This document shows positions 20,506-32,430 of a stretch of 64,000 bases of DNA, in pieces; position 1 is the first letter of the stretch; every line of letters starts with the position of its first letter. The position numbers and the translations under genes are program-made. A model generated the notes under the pieces. It saw only the letters and a program-made list of their open reading frames with translations. It made no database searches and was not told the origin of the DNA. The DNA is from Tretioscincus oriximinensis. Taxonomy: Eukaryota > Chordata > Lepidosauria > Squamata > Gymnophthalmidae. The stretch covers positions 1,548,156 through 1,612,155 of the forward strand of contig JAJVDF010000168.1 of the NCBI GenBank assembly GCA_022410635.1. The letters are read 5' to 3'.

Positions 20506-20600
20506 AAATCGAAGACATAATCATGTTAGTCTGGATACAGAATTTCTATCAAGGGAGAGTCTTGTAGCACCTTAGGGGCTAGAAAAAGGTAGGCAGTCTT
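20506..20600 (+). repeat. Old relative of the foldback-family monomer
   Basis: CATGTTAGTCTGGATACAGAA followed by GAGTCTTGTAGCACCTTA resembles the monomer layout (GTGTTAGTCT...AGCACTTTGAG) at low identity. Confidence 0.4.
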
Positions 20601-20894
20601 TCTATTGCTATTCAGACACTCCACAGGCACCTGAAAAATAATTTCTTCAAAAGTTCTTTCTATCGACTCTTTTCTTGTGCTCTCTAAGTTGCTTTGGGAC
20701 CGGCTTCCTTTGGGAATAGTTCCCAGGCTTCTGAAGTACATCAAATATGGACATGTATTTAATTTTATTTTAAAAGTATATATTAAATATACCTTTCAAC
20801 AAGGCGTGGAGTAGTAATTTTAACATCTAACCAGCAGGTGGTACTGTGGGCATGTGTTACAAAGGAACATCTGTAAGAGAGTGTGCATTGAGCA

Positions 20895-21835
20895 GTTGTG
20901 TTCATTTCGTTGGTGCTATTTAACATATTTATTAATGTCCTATTTGAGGGAATGGAAGGAAAACTTATCAGCTTTGCTGATGACACAAAGTTAGGAGGTG
21001 TTGTTAATACTAAACAAGACACTGAAAGGATTCAAAAAGATCTAGAAAAGCTGGAACAATGGGCTGAAACTAACAGAATGGTATTTAATACAAATGCAAG
21101 ATCCTACATCTGTGCAAAAAAAAATGAAAACAGCACGTATACAATGGGAGGAATATGTCTGAGCAGCAGCACAGGTGAAAAGGACCTGGGTGTATTGGTG
21201 GCTCATAGCCTAAACATGAGTCAACATTGTGAAGCAGCTGCAACAAAGGCAAACACAATCCTGGGGTGTACTAAGAGGAGCATAGAATCTCGATCACGTG
21301 AAGTAATTATTCCTCTCTACAGTACTTTGGTACGACCACACTTGGAATACTGTGTTCAATTCTGGGAGCCCCAATTTAAAAAGGACACTGATAAAATAGA
21401 GCAAGTACAAAAGATAGTTACAAGGAAGGTTAGTGGTCTGGAAACCATGTCCTACGAGGAACGGTTAAAGGATCTGGGGATGTTTAGTCTGCAAAAGAGA
21501 AGACTGAGAGGAGACCTGATAGGAAGGGCTGTCACAGAGCAGAGGGATCAACCTTGTTCTCATGGGCACATGGAAGGACTAGAAACAATGGAATGAAACT
21601 GCAAGGGAGTAGATTTAGATTAGATATCAGAAAAAACTTTCTAACAGTCAGGATGATAAGCCAGTGGAACAGTTTGCCACAGGGGGTGGTGAGTTCGTCT
21701 TCACTGGATTTCTTCATACAGAGACTGGACAGTCATCTGCCTGGGAGGGTTTAATGAATCCTGCACTGAGCAGGGGGTTGGACCCAATGACCCTGGAGGT
21801 CCCTTCCAACTCTATGATTCTATGATTCTATGAAA
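20895..21835 (+). mobile_element. CR1 LINE, ORF2 reverse transcriptase C-terminal half and 3' end
   Basis: A long open frame of about 230 codons (to 21593) contains the reverse transcriptase catalytic box FADDTKLGG, then the thumb-region pieces EKDLGVLV, STLVRPHLEYC, FSLQKRRLRGDL. A frameshift follows, and the last part (GSRFRLDIRKNF, WNSLPQGVV) continues in another frame at 21554-21754. The 3' end carries the CR1-typical ATTCTATG octamers. The copy is 5' truncated and frame-broken, so it cannot move by itself, but it is the best-preserved LINE coding piece in the window. Confidence 0.88.
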
Positions 21836-21925
21836 CAGAGACTGGACAGTCATCTGTCTGGGATGGTTTAATGAATCCTGATGACCCTGGAGGTCCCTTC
21901 CAACTCTACGATTCTATGATTCTTA
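21836..21925 (+). mobile_element. Second, partial CR1 3' end in tandem
   Basis: Repeats the terminal CR1 segment (ACAGAGACTGGACAGTCATC through CCTTCCAACTCTACGATTC) directly after the first, lacking a middle block of about 20 bases. Confidence 0.85.
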
Positions 21926-22220
21926 CAGCTTATCAAGTTGTGCAGCTGCCACTAAGAATGGCCGGGTGACTATTGGGCTTAGTTCTTAGCAACAGCACAG
22001 AATGGGAACAGATTCTAGTGCCATCTGCCTCTTCCCAAGATCTCATTAGAGTTATTGAATTGTTCCATTTTTTCTTTTTTCTTTCTTTTTAAAAAGCCAC
22101 CAAATCCTTTGTTACTTTCAAACTCCAAGGCCGAGTATCTGTGCTTGTGAAAAATTCAGATGATTTCATTATCCCCAGAAATAGGCCTTTGTATTACCAC
22201 CAATAAAGCGCCCTAGAGGT
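21926..22220. other. Intergenic stretch, nothing recognised
   Basis: A short T-rich run lies near 22067-22090. No feature is recognised. Confidence 0.4.
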
Positions 22221-22224
22221 GCAC

Positions 22225-22384
22225 ATGAAGCCTGGACGTGGCTCAGTGGTAGAGCAAACCACTCGAATAGCAGAAGGTCATCAGTTCAATTCTCAGTCTC
22301 TCTCCTGGAATAAGCAATGGGCAGCCACCTCTGTATCACTGTCAATAAAACTGCCTGGAGGTGCCCATGCAGTTCACTGCCTGA
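22225..22384 (+). mobile_element. tRNA-derived SINE, family C
   Basis: The head has an A-box (GTGGCTCAGTGGTAGAGCA) and a B-box (AGTTCAATTCT); the body includes ACTGCCTGGAGGTGCCCATG. A related fragment lies at 23735-23830. The layout resembles a tRNA pseudogene but continues into a SINE body. Confidence 0.65.
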
Positions 22385-22476
22385 GGCACGACAATGCAGA
22401 GGTTAAGAAACGGTCTTTCAATTGAGAGCTCCGTCCTTGAAGCCCTGTGTCAGCCGTGGAGAGGGGTGTGGCCCTA
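22385..22476 (+). mobile_element. SINE family A head fragment
   Basis: GCAGAGGTTAAGAAACGG followed by the GAAGCCCTGTGTCAGCCGTGG block of the older family A subtype, 3' truncated. Confidence 0.6.
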
Positions 22477-22785
22477 TAGAATAATAAGAATCTGGTTTTT
22501 ATACACTGCCATTCTCCCCCGAAGGGAATCAGGGCAGCTTGCAAGGTTAATATTTTTTCCTGAAGGCTTACATCTGTTCGATCTTCCCCACCAGATTAAT
22601 GGTGGTACTCATGAATCTACTTGAGATGTAGATTGCAAACCTACTTTCTTTCAAATAGCTGAGTTGGTTAGAGCTGAGGCCAGGAGGGGGTGCTTACCCC
22701 TCCCCACGGCTGACACATGGCGTTGAGACTGGATCTCTCAACTGAAAGACCGCCTCTTAGCGACTGCGCCATTCGTACCTCCACT
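22477..22785 (-). mobile_element. tRNA-derived SINE, family A (older subtype)
   Basis: An antisense copy with ATAATAAGAATCTGG at its tail, then CGAAGGGAATCAGGGCAGC and the head near GACTGCGCCATTCGTACC. Confidence 0.75.
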
Positions 22786-22955
22786 GGCCTCAGCTTCAGC
22801 TAACCCAGCTGTTTGAAAATAAAAGGAATTTTGTGAGTAGGTAAATAGGAACCTCCACAACGTGGTGGGGAAGATAGAATAGACGTAAGCCTTCGGGTGA
22901 AAATTAACCTTGTAAGCTACTCTGGAAAGAGAGGTTTAAAAATAATCTCCTCCCT
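22786..22955 (+). mobile_element. SINE family A body fragment
   Basis: A sense piece from CCACTGGCCTCAGCTTCAGC to TTGTAAGCTACTCTGG. It begins inside the preceding antisense copy's edge, giving a cluster of three pieces. Confidence 0.65.
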
Positions 22956-23039
22956 GGGTAGCATAGGGTCACCAGCTCAATTCTTAGCCCCTCCTCCAGA
23001 CAAGCTGTTTTAATCCAGAATTTATTTTAAATGCGGAAT

Positions 23040-23400
23040 AACCCATGTGCCCTTCTGGCTGCATGTTCCATTACCACAGCAAGGACCTTATGTATCAATG
23101 AGGAATTGTATTCCTATTCCACTGCACCTCCGGGAACTCACCGCTTTTTCTCTTAAAATGCGTTCTCCATCTACCCCCACCTTCCTTAACGTTTCCACGC
23201 TGTTCCAACACACTGCCTAGCAATCCAGTCACATGACAAATCCCATAAGGCATTGCTGCGCTTGCCCTACTGCAATTCCCAGCATTCTCTGTGTGTGTCT
23301 TCCTACAATTCCCAGGCATTCTCTGCGAGCCGAGAGCCAATGAATTTGCTTTGCGCCCATTGCTGAACGTCTCCACAAGGCTGTCTTTTAGATTTTACAA
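23040..23400 (+). repeat. Unnamed dispersed repeat (pair with 35100-35430)
   Basis: Shares ordered blocks with 35100-35430: TCACATGACAAATCC-like, GC-TGCCCTACTGCAATTCCC-like, CAGCATTCTCTG and GAGCCGAGAGC-like. No coding potential is seen and no family is recognised. Confidence 0.6.
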
Positions 23401-24485
23401 AGTGCCCACTGTTGAGTCACACAAACTGCAGTGGCTGGAAATTGCACTCCAACAAATTTTTTTCTAGTGAGTGGATTGCTGAACATGTGTGATCTCTCAA
23501 GTGGATGGAAGGTGATGTTGCTTCCACCTCGCTAAATACCATGTATGTGGCTACAGCCCGACTGTTCTTTTTTGGTTAGGGAGAGGAACCTGCTCCGATA
23601 GCAGCTTGTAAGTACTATAAAAAATCCAGGGGCTTTTTTGTGACTGGATAACTGAATCGCCACAAGCGCGTGAGGCAGAATCTTCCTGATGCGACTTTCA
23701 TCATGGTTGTTGTAAAACCTTGCCTGGAAGAGGCCTTAGTTAGAAATAAGCAATGGTCAACCACTTTGGTCTCATTTGGCAAGAAGACTGCATAGAGGTG
23801 CCCATGCAGTCAGCCAGGAATCGACTATGACTCGGGGATAAAACGATAAAACAGTGCAAAGTGTGATGGAGTCCAGGATTGGTTTTATCCGAACAACCAA
23901 GCAGCGCAATTACGAGCCTTTATTGCTTGCTACTTCCTTTCAGTTGCTGCTCCTGGTGCCATGGGAAGATCTACATATTTCTGGAAGAGTTTGTGGACTG
24001 GGATGGGGACCCCTTTTGTCAATGGGTTGGATATTGGAGGAAATGAGTGAATTGGCAGGCTGTAAGTCTCCCTTACACACACAGAAACACACACAAGCCC
24101 TGAGAGCTACCTTCTCACGAACCACCTGTACGTTTTCTTAGGTCATGGAGCAACAGCAATTGGACAGAGCGATTCTGTCCTGCCAGCACTCTGAGCCGCT
24201 CTTCGTCCGCAAGCTGGAGGAAATTCCTGCTGTCCCAAGATACACACATGTGCACGGCTGAAGCAAATGCCGGCGGCGGCAGGCCAAGTGGCAGCTCGTG
24301 AGCCTGTCCACGCTTACTGCCTGCGTGACGAATGCCTGCTAAAGAAAACAGCAAGGCCTTTTCCAGGAAGGTTGTTCTGGCAAAGGAGAAGCTGCTCCTA
24401 GCAACCAGAAGCCTTGCTTCAGTCTTAACCGTCTGAGGGAAGCAACAGGCCTCCTTACAGGGCCATCTTGAAGTCAACTGTTTTC
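23401..24485. other. Intergenic stretch with a family C SINE remnant
   Basis: A family C remnant lies at about 23735-23830 (AGAGGTGCCCATGCAGTC). Otherwise no exon or repeat is recognised; a short (CA) run lies near 24073-24096. Confidence 0.45.
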
Positions 24486-24489
24486 TGAA

Positions 24490-24790
24490 AAATCTCCTCC
24501 TCCTCCATCTCCTGCTTCTCTTCTTCCTCCTTCCTCATCTCCTGCTTCTCCTCCATCTCCTTCTACTCCTATCCCCTTCTTCTTCTTCTCCATCTCCAGC
24601 TTCTCCTCCATCTCTTCCTACCTCCTTCATTTCCTCCAGCTTCTCTAATTTCCATCTCCTCCTCCTCCATCTTCTGCTTCTTTTCCTATCTTGTGCATCT
24701 CCTTCAACTTCTTGTCTCATCTCCTCCTCTATCTCCTGCTTCTCCTCCATCTCCACTTCTTCCTTCTGCATCTCCTGCTTCTCCATTCTT
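24490..24790. repeat. Polypyrimidine (CTCCTTCTCCAT-like) tract
   Basis: An imperfect repeat of CTTCTCCTCCATCTC units on the plus strand, with strong strand asymmetry. Confidence 0.85.
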
Positions 24791-25140
24791 TATTCTTCAT
24801 CTACAGTCCTGAAGAACAAACGGAGCCCATTTCCTACCCCCCTGAATTGAGCCTTATTTTGGGGGACTGAAGATGAACTGTCCAGGGCCAGATTGGGCTG
24901 CAATTCAGTGTGGTTTTTCTTCACACTTTGCCTGACGGTAGAAAGGGTTTCCATTACCCTTTTTCTTGATAGCGCTTTTATGTGGCTTTTGTAGTGCCCT
25001 CTCCTGTCTTTGGGTGCATCCACACAATTGCCAGTTGCGTTGTGACTTCTCAGTTGCTCAGATTAAAGCGCTTACGTTGTTACTGTTGGCTGTACATGGT
25101 ACGTTGTTGGCACTTACATTGTTGTTGTTTCAATAGATTT
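24791..25140. other. Intergenic stretch, nothing recognised
   Basis: No exon or repeat family is recognised. Confidence 0.4.
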
Positions 25141-25144
25141 GTAA

Positions 25145-25485
25145 TGAAATGGCAAAGGAAGAGGAAGAGGAAAAAGAGAAAGAAGAGGAAGAGGATGATG
25201 GTGATGAAGAAGAACAATCTGTTTTTTATACCCCATCCTTCTTACCCAAAGGGACTCAAGGTTATTTTTTGCCCGATGGCTTACATCAATTCTGTCTTCC
25301 CTACCACATTGTGGTGGTACCCAGTTATCTAGTCACAAGTGTCTTTGCTTTTGAACAACTCGGTTAACTGAAACTGAGGCCAATAGAGGGTGCTCACGCC
25401 TCTTGGTGGCAGGCACATGGGCCTCAACCTCAGTATCTCTATTGAAATACTGAGCTCTTAACCTCTTGAACCACCATGCCTCACA
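25145..25485 (-). mobile_element. tRNA-derived SINE, family A (older subtype, long GAA tail)
   Basis: An antisense copy with a 70-bp GGAAGA-type purine tail (25148-25218), then the body (GGGACTCAAGGTTATTTTTTG) and a decayed head near 25485. Confidence 0.75.
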
Positions 25486-25489
25486 TTAA

Positions 25490-26910
25490 CGGACTCCTAG
25501 TCTGAGATACAGCCCAGAATAAGGGTCACTGTGGACAGGGCCACGGTTTTTCCAAGCCTGGGATTATTCTGGTGGTTCCCCCATGGGGAGCTTGGTGGGG
25601 GAGTTTTCCAGAGGGAGGTTGAGCAAGAGGGAAAGCAATGGAGCTCTCGACCCTAGAAATCTTCAACTCCTTCCTTAGCACCAGATGCTTCTGCCAAACC
25701 CAATACAGATGCAGCACAGAAACAATAGGGAAGGGAATTCATTGGCAAAGACTCCAAACGCATCCAGCCAAATCTATTACAGCATTAATTCTCACCCTCC
25801 CAACTTAATGTGATGCCTTTTTGGCCTTCAAGGGAATCCCAGCAGGCCTCGAGCGGCTACAATCGCCTGGCCTGGGTCCACCGCAGGCCCTTCCAAGGCT
25901 GAAGATGTGTTAATAGAGAGTGACCTTTGGACGAGCCCGGCTGCATTTTGCTGCTGTTTTATAGCCTCTCTGGGAGCCTGACTCGGTTACGGCATCAGTT
26001 ACCTCCAAGAACAGGAAGCTTTCGCTGGGTAGGAGGACTAAACTCTGCAATGCGGGGAAGAGATCATGAACAGGCTTCCCAGGGACGCACCTGACAGCCG
26101 ATCCAGGAAAACCAGCCCATCCCTCTTGGTTCCGGTGGATGTTTAGGTTAGCAGCTTTGGCACTCAACGTTCACCTGGCAACTGGGATGCTGGATCAGGA
26201 GTGGACTTAAGCAGGAAACGTTTTTCTCAGTTCCTTTTGGCTCAAGGACCGGTTATGTTCATGCCGTCTGACTAAACTGCATTAGGGCTCTGTTGATTTA
26301 TCGCCAAAGACGTCAAGGAGATGTGAATTTTCAAGGATCACACTGACCTGAGAACTGGCCAGGCATAGACTGCCTCCACACTGGGGTTTCATACTGGGAT
26401 AAAACTTACCTGATGAAGGATCTGCCCCACGCTCCAATGGAGCTTCGGTTACCCACTCGGGAAAAAGCTCTGTTGCCCCAGAATATCTTCTTGCTGATCC
26501 TTTTGGCTATCAACTCAAAATGCCTGTTCTACCACTGAGCAGCCAGTCTGCTGCTGTGGGAAGGAAGATACCAAGAAAAGATGCCAGTCAACTAGAATGC
26601 AGAACCGCGGCTCTTCCCTACTTCCTCTCACCGGCTCCATGTGGATTAGGGAGGTAAGTGGAGAATGAATGAAACCTGCAATTGATTTTAGATTGTGGGT
26701 CTTAACTCATCGGGTAGAGGGGGCTTAAGGCTTTTCCATCACTTTCCTGCTAATCTGGAATAAGGAGCCCTGGAGTCCACACCCTCTGCATACGACTGCT
26801 AGATCAGATTCTAGATCTAGATCAGATTGGTACTAGTGGCTCTACAATTGTATCAGTGGCATCTGTTTTGGAACCAGCAATGGTAATTGGCTCTGAATGG
26901 TGTATGGGTA
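25490..26910. other. Intergenic stretch, nothing recognised
   Basis: No exon, repeat family or composition anomaly is recognised over this interval. Confidence 0.4.
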
Positions 26911-26914
26911 TGAA

Positions 26915-27310
26915 TATGAGAGATATGGGGAACATGCCAATTTGCTACCAAACCCAGATCAAGGGATTAACATTGTCTTGTAATGCCCCAAACAGCTTGG
27001 GACTCAAATGTCTCAAGGAATGCCTCTTCCTATACAGATCTTACTACACCCTACCTGCTGGAGAGGACTTCTTTTTGGTCCCACCATCTTCAGCAGTCAA
27101 AGGGCAAGAAGAAGAGTCTTCAGGGTGGTAGACCATATGTTTTAGAATGGTCTTCTCTGAGATGTGTCAGGAATCCTCGCTGTATGCTTTTAGACATTGG
27201 GTGAAGAAGCCCCTATCCAACCTGGCCTTTGGCTGACAGAGCAGGATCCCCTGTTCCACTTCTATTTTATCTCTTTTTATAGCTATTTTATTGTGATCTA
27301 CCCTAGGGAA
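26915..27310 (+). mobile_element. L2-type LINE remnant
   Basis: A diverged copy of the L2 C-terminal coding region (TTTGCTACCAAACCCAGATC, CTTGGGACTCAAATGTCTC, CAACCTGGCCTTTGGCTGA). Many frame breaks. Confidence 0.6.
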
Positions 27311-27329
27311 GTCCAAGTGAAGGTTTTGT

Positions 27330-27605
27330 CTTTGTTCTCCCAACTGAAAATGCCCAGGATGCTAGATTAAATGGCCTGTGGCTCGATCTGGCAGGGCTCC
27401 TCTTGTGTCCTCATTTAAAACAGATGCCTAACTACCAGGTTGGAGAAACAGGCAGGATACCTCTAAAAGCCATATAGAGTTGAGAGCAGCTGAAGGTTCT
27501 GTCTCTGTCTTCTGCTTGGAAATACCCAGAAACAAGTGATGACCCTCTGTGAGACAGGATGGGGGACTAGATGGGATGTGGCCTCTATTGTTCTCATGAA
27601 TTTAC
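27330..27605 (+). mobile_element. Decayed CR1-like 3' fragments
   Basis: Two pieces with GATGCTAGATTAAATGGCCTGTGGC and GGACTAGATGGGATGTGGCC, each resembling the 3' terminal block of the TTCTTATG-tailed family. Confidence 0.5.
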
Positions 27606-27839
27606 AACTAGAGTGTGTGGTTACCACCATTGGCCTGGACAGCATTAATAAGGGGTTCAGCACATTCATGGAGGCTAGGTGGTATCAAAGGCTATTAGAA
27701 TTGATGCCTACAATATAGAGAGACAGTCCCAATGCCAAGAAAGGTGGTTTGCAGGGCCTTCAGACTAGCTGTGCCTTCTGCTTGACATGCTCCAAAGCTG
27801 TTGGTAGACTTCAAGCATTTGTAGGCAATGCTACTTTAT

Positions 27840-27920
27840 CCAGAGGCAATTGGTGAGTCATTGTGTGATGCAGGACGCTGGACTAGATGGGCTGTGGCCT
27901 GGTGCGGTAGGAATTCTCTT
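27840..27920 (+). mobile_element. Decayed CR1-like 3' fragment
   Basis: GGACGCTGGACTAGATGGGC followed by TGTGGCCTGGTGC, the same terminal block. Confidence 0.55.
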
Positions 27921-27984
27921 TTGTTTCAATGTATTAATGAGATTTGTTGTTGACTTGCAAACCATTACATCCATCTGTCCGCCT

Positions 27985-28155
27985 GCCTGCATGCATGCAT
28001 GCATGTATGTATGTACGCATGCATGCATGCATGCAGGTAGGTAGGTAGGTAGGTAGGTAGGTACGTACGTAGGTACGTAGGTAGGTAGATAGGTATCCCT
28101 CTCTCTCTCTCTCTTTATCTATCTTTATCTATCTCTCTCTCTTTATCTATCTTTG
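27985..28155. repeat. Compound microsatellite: (GCAT)n, (GTAG)n, (CT)n, (TATC)n
   Basis: Successive short arrays of TGCATGCA/TGTATGTA, GTAGGTAG, CTCTCT and TATCTATC. Confidence 0.95.
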
Positions 28156-28159
28156 CATC

Positions 28160-31100
28160 AGGACAGCCAGACAATCAAAGTCCACGGGACAAAAAGATCT
28201 TGTGTAATGACACCAAAGAACAAACTACCCAGAAGCAATTCAACATCTTTGCTTCACACATATCATTTAAGAATCATTACAGGAAAAAAATTACATCTGT
28301 TATTATCATCATTATTAAACATATTGAGTCTTTTTTAAATTTCCAAAACGGAATCCTCTCATTTAATTTACAGTTGGTTCCATTACTCTTTTTGAATATT
28401 CTTTCACATATTCTAACCAGCACCAGGAGGGGAAAAAATAGAAATATAACCATAACTACAGTTCATATGTAAATTAACTATATAAATATACAATTTTTTT
28501 TTGCATTCTGTATTGAAAAATATAATACGATATTATTGTCTTGCATTAGAATAAAATATCCCTAGTCAATTGTAAAGAGATTTTTTTTCTTAAAAAAAAA
28601 ACATAGCACCATTTTTCTAGGGGGGGAACTATACTCTGCGAGTGACAAATTGTGCAATGACTTCTTGTACAGTACTTGTAAGAAACTTACATAAAATATA
28701 GTTCTACACACTGGAAATACCACAACTGTATTCCAAGAACATTGAATACAAAATGAACAAACCCAAGTTTTCACTGTAACCAACAGGTCTTGTCCCTGAA
28801 ACTTGCAAACAGAAAGCAAAGAAACGAATGTGATTTGTACTAGCAAAATGTCTTTTAGAAGTTCAGGAAGCTTCTAGAAGTTGGGAAAATAATTTTTGAA
28901 GCAAGCTCATTGATCACTGTTAATTGTAGCCAACCATTCCAATTGCAGGAGATACTGAGAAGATTGTATAGTGGTAGAATGCCGTAAGGACATCGAATAT
29001 CCCTTTAAGAAAATGTCCCGTAAACCATTGCAAAGTCCAGGATATATCAACATTCTTTAACAGTCGATAGTGGCATTCAACACTTTTAGATAGGGTCAAG
29101 TCTGGAAAATAGAGCAATAATTAATGAACTGAAACAAGATTGGGGAGATAAAGATCGCAAAGTCTTCTTCTCTTTGTTTGTTTTCAAATAAGTAAAAAGG
29201 ACTTCTAGGTTCATAGTAGAGAGCTAAATGATTATTTCTAAAAGTATATATCCAAGACTTTGCAGTTAACAGGATTTGTACTATCTCAAAAGCTACTTTG
29301 GAAGACATTTATCTCCTAAATATCATTTGGAAGGGCACAGGCTCCATTTACCAAAGGTCAAATAATGGATACTAAATTTTATTTGCTTCCCTTCAACCAG
29401 TCATACAGAAATCCCAAAAGAAGATATTATTGTGTTAGAGAAATGCAATGGGCCCCAGGGCTCACCCTGAAATGTGGTAAAGTATGTTTTTTTAGTTAGG
29501 CATGACTGCTAGAAGGACACCAAGGTCAGGAGAAGACATTCAAGTATCTCAGAACCTTTGGAGTCCTCCATAAAGATCTTCCCTGTTCACCATCCATTCC
29601 AAATACATTGAACCACATGCCATAAAGCACTGTGTTTTGAATTCTGTCGCCACCCCCAACCTCACCCCAATGATAGACCAGTCCTGTAATACTCAGGATG
29701 CCATCCAGATTACTGCCTTCTATAGCAATATCTGCAACAATTCACACACAAAGAAATTATTTCTCCTCCACATGAATTTGCTTACTGTTCCCATCAAACT
29801 CTGGCTTGCAGTTGACTGATCTCCCATTGGCTGTTGACTTCCCTTATTGCTGGGCAACGGGATTCAAAGGAAAAACTCGCCCAATTTTGGAGGCTACAGT
29901 GCTAAAGATTTTTAAAATCATGATTGCTGCTTTTTCTTGTAAATTTGAAAGGGGGAAAACAGCTTTTCTATGCCCTATAGCCTTGGTCCTCGCTGAAAGG
30001 CGGGCAAAGAAGAAGAGACAAGGTTAGTTTTTGGCTGTTCTCATAGGTGATTTCCACATGCAAAGCAGCTGTAAATGGCTACATAAAAGTACTAGAAGAA
30101 AAAGCAAGATCTTTCCAATGCTACCACTGTTGGATTCTGACAATCACGTGAGGCAAATCCCCCATAATCCCACTGTTATAACATGAAAGCAATACTGTCT
30201 GGATGCACCCTAAGTTTCTTAGTAGGAAGGCAACTGTTATGTCCCTTAAGACAGAACAAGTCTAGTTTCTTGTAATTAGATTCTGGCCCTTTAGGAAGAT
30301 CCTGCTGGTGGAGTTCTATTAAGTTAAAAGTCAGTTAAAAAGCCCCACTTTCACTTGGTTCATGGTGCCAGAGAGAATCAGAAACATCATTTTCTTAATG
30401 TTACAGGAAAACAGAACTCAAGATGTTAACAGCAAAGAGAAGAAGTGAATGATAAAGAGAACTCAGGTTGTATTCATTCAGTAAAAATCTTATTTCTTCA
30501 AGAGTTGGTTTGATTTGTGTTTTTTCCCCTGTTCTTTGAGTGCAGGTGACATCATAAAGAATAGCTTACTTCTCGGCAAAGGCTTACTCCAGAGCAGAAG
30601 GGATCCCTACAGAGACCATGTAAATTCAAAAGTGCGGTCAAGTTGGAGAAATGGCAGGAGGCACCACTGTTAAATCATGATTAGCAACTGAAGTTAATGT
30701 CTCACATGTTCCTGTATGGAAGGAGAAGCAGTTCATATCATTACTTAGGCTTTGGTAGACAGAACCGTGGCTTTTAGAATCAAAACCCTTCTCCCTTTCT
30801 CCCATCGTTGAATCTACAAGTAACCCTGGCCTAACTCTGCCTTTCCTCATTGTGAGAACAGAGGCTGTTCTGAGGCACTGCTCCTTACCCATGGCCTCCC
30901 CATAGAGGGCATTAGTTTGGCCAAGGTTGTTCTGGAAGAACTTTACAACTAGCCTGTAAATGGAAGCTAAGCAGACATAAAAGTTATGTGTCAAAGACCA
31001 CCAGTGCATTCACTTGACCAAGGCATGATCTGAATTTAATTTCCCCACTAAAGCCACACATCAGGGATCCCAATCTAAATATGCTTTAAACAGAAGCCCT

Positions 31101-31875
31101 GGTGAGTTCAAGCATGTATAGAATTGTGTGCGCTGTCAAACTGTCATGCTTTGTTGCTTTGAATTTTGCACCTTTTCCCAAATTGTTCCTGTTCTCTATC
31201 TGTATACTAGCCAGAAATAACTATGATCTAGCCCTGGATGCCCCAGCGGGATTGCAATGTAACCCACAGGGTTCCATCTCCTTCCATTTCTATGACCTGA
31301 GAATGTGGGCATAGAAACTTAGCACCAGTGGATCCAAGGGGTGAAGGAATCCCGCTCGATCCATTTATGATCACTTCAAAATGTTTCCATTGCCTTGTGA
31401 CGGGCAAGGAACGTGCATTGAATTTTTGAGCACCATCATTTTTCTCTCTAGAAGCTGATGAAGTCCAGATCCACAGCTCAGGATGGGTGCACGAGACCCA
31501 TCGCTTCTGCACAATTCCACCCCCTCCAATTTGCACCGAGTTGGATCAGACCCTCGTGAGATATTTTTGGAGCGATAAGCAGTTTTCATAGTCCGTTCAT
31601 GAATCCACGTTCCACCATTTGCTGGCCTTCATATCAGTGATGTTACATTTCCCAATATGAACTTCTTCTTTCAGGGAAAGTAAGTCCTGATGAAAATGAA
31701 TGCTTCTTGAAGGGGTTGGAGCACATTTATCATCTTGGGCTGGTTTTGAGAGATTTCATCTGCCAATCGGTCGTTTAATCATGCCACTTTCTGAACATGA
31801 CAGACGGGAAGACTTGGCAAACTAAGTTCAAGATTGACACATGCATGAAAACACTACACTTCTCACTGTGGTAAT
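28160..31875. other. Quiet AT-rich intergenic stretch
   Basis: About 3.7 kb in which I recognise no repeat family, exon or RNA gene, unusual for this window. It lies 3' of ADAMTS17. It may hold distal untranslated or conserved non-coding sequence, but nothing here proves that. Confidence 0.4.
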
Positions 31876-31879
31876 CGTA

Positions 31880-32157
31880 GGGGAATGGGGTGGTTCAGAG
31901 CTTTGGTGTTTCTCAACAGAGTTGCCCCAGTTTGAGGCCTTATGTGTTGGCCGTGGAAAAAAGTGAGCACCCTCTACTGGCCTCAGCTTCGGCCAACCTA
32001 GCTGTTCGAAAGCAAATGAATTTGCAAGTAGAGAAATAGATACCACCACAGCATGGCGGGGAAGATAGAATTAAAACGTAAGCCTTTGGGTGAAAAATAG
32101 CCTTGTAAGCTGCCCTGAATCTCAAGACCAAGGTATAAGAACCAGTTTCATCTTCTT
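31880..32157 (+). mobile_element. tRNA-derived SINE, family A (older subtype)
   Basis: A sense copy with a decayed head, then CCCTCTACTGGCCTCAGCTTC, AGCATGGCGGGGAAGATAG and TGTAAGCTGCCCTGAATC, ending in a short CATCTTCTT tail. Confidence 0.75.
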
Positions 32158-32225
32158 GTATTTATGTTGCATTTCTTGCATTTGTGTTGCCCAGTCAGCA
32201 ATCAAAAGTAACATGGATGTTGAAG

Positions 32226-32430
32226 AGCTAGCAGCACTTTGAGACTAACTTGAGAAAAGTGGTTGGCATAAGCTTTCGTAGACAGGTCTACTTCTTCTAC
32301 TTCTTGAGCATCTGAAGAAGTAGACCTGTCTACGAAAGCTTATGCCAACCACTTTTCTCAAGTTAGTCTCAAAGTGCTGCTAGCTCCTTTGATGGACTTT
32401 CTGCTAGACTAACACGGCTATTTCTCTGAA
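32226..32430. mobile_element. Foldback copy of the dispersed repeat with a 13-bp target duplication
   Basis: Arms of about 70 bp (32226-32296 and 32315-32386) are essentially perfect reverse complements around a short centre. The right side then continues as a normal monomer to CTATTTCTCTGAA. The 13-mer ATGGATGTTGAAG occurs on both flanks (32213-32225 and 32431-32443). A target duplication of this length fits insertion by target-primed reverse transcription rather than by a cut-and-paste transposase. The repeat family itself is unnamed here. Confidence 0.8.

Noticed and set aside
22225..22300. Possible functional tRNA gene
   Set aside because: A-box and B-box are present, but no clean cloverleaf with a paired acceptor stem is evident and the sequence continues into a SINE body shared with 23.7 kb.
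24115..24477. 120-codon minus-strand frame
   Set aside because: No domain, signal peptide or splice partner is recognised, and the length is expected by chance in this much sequence.
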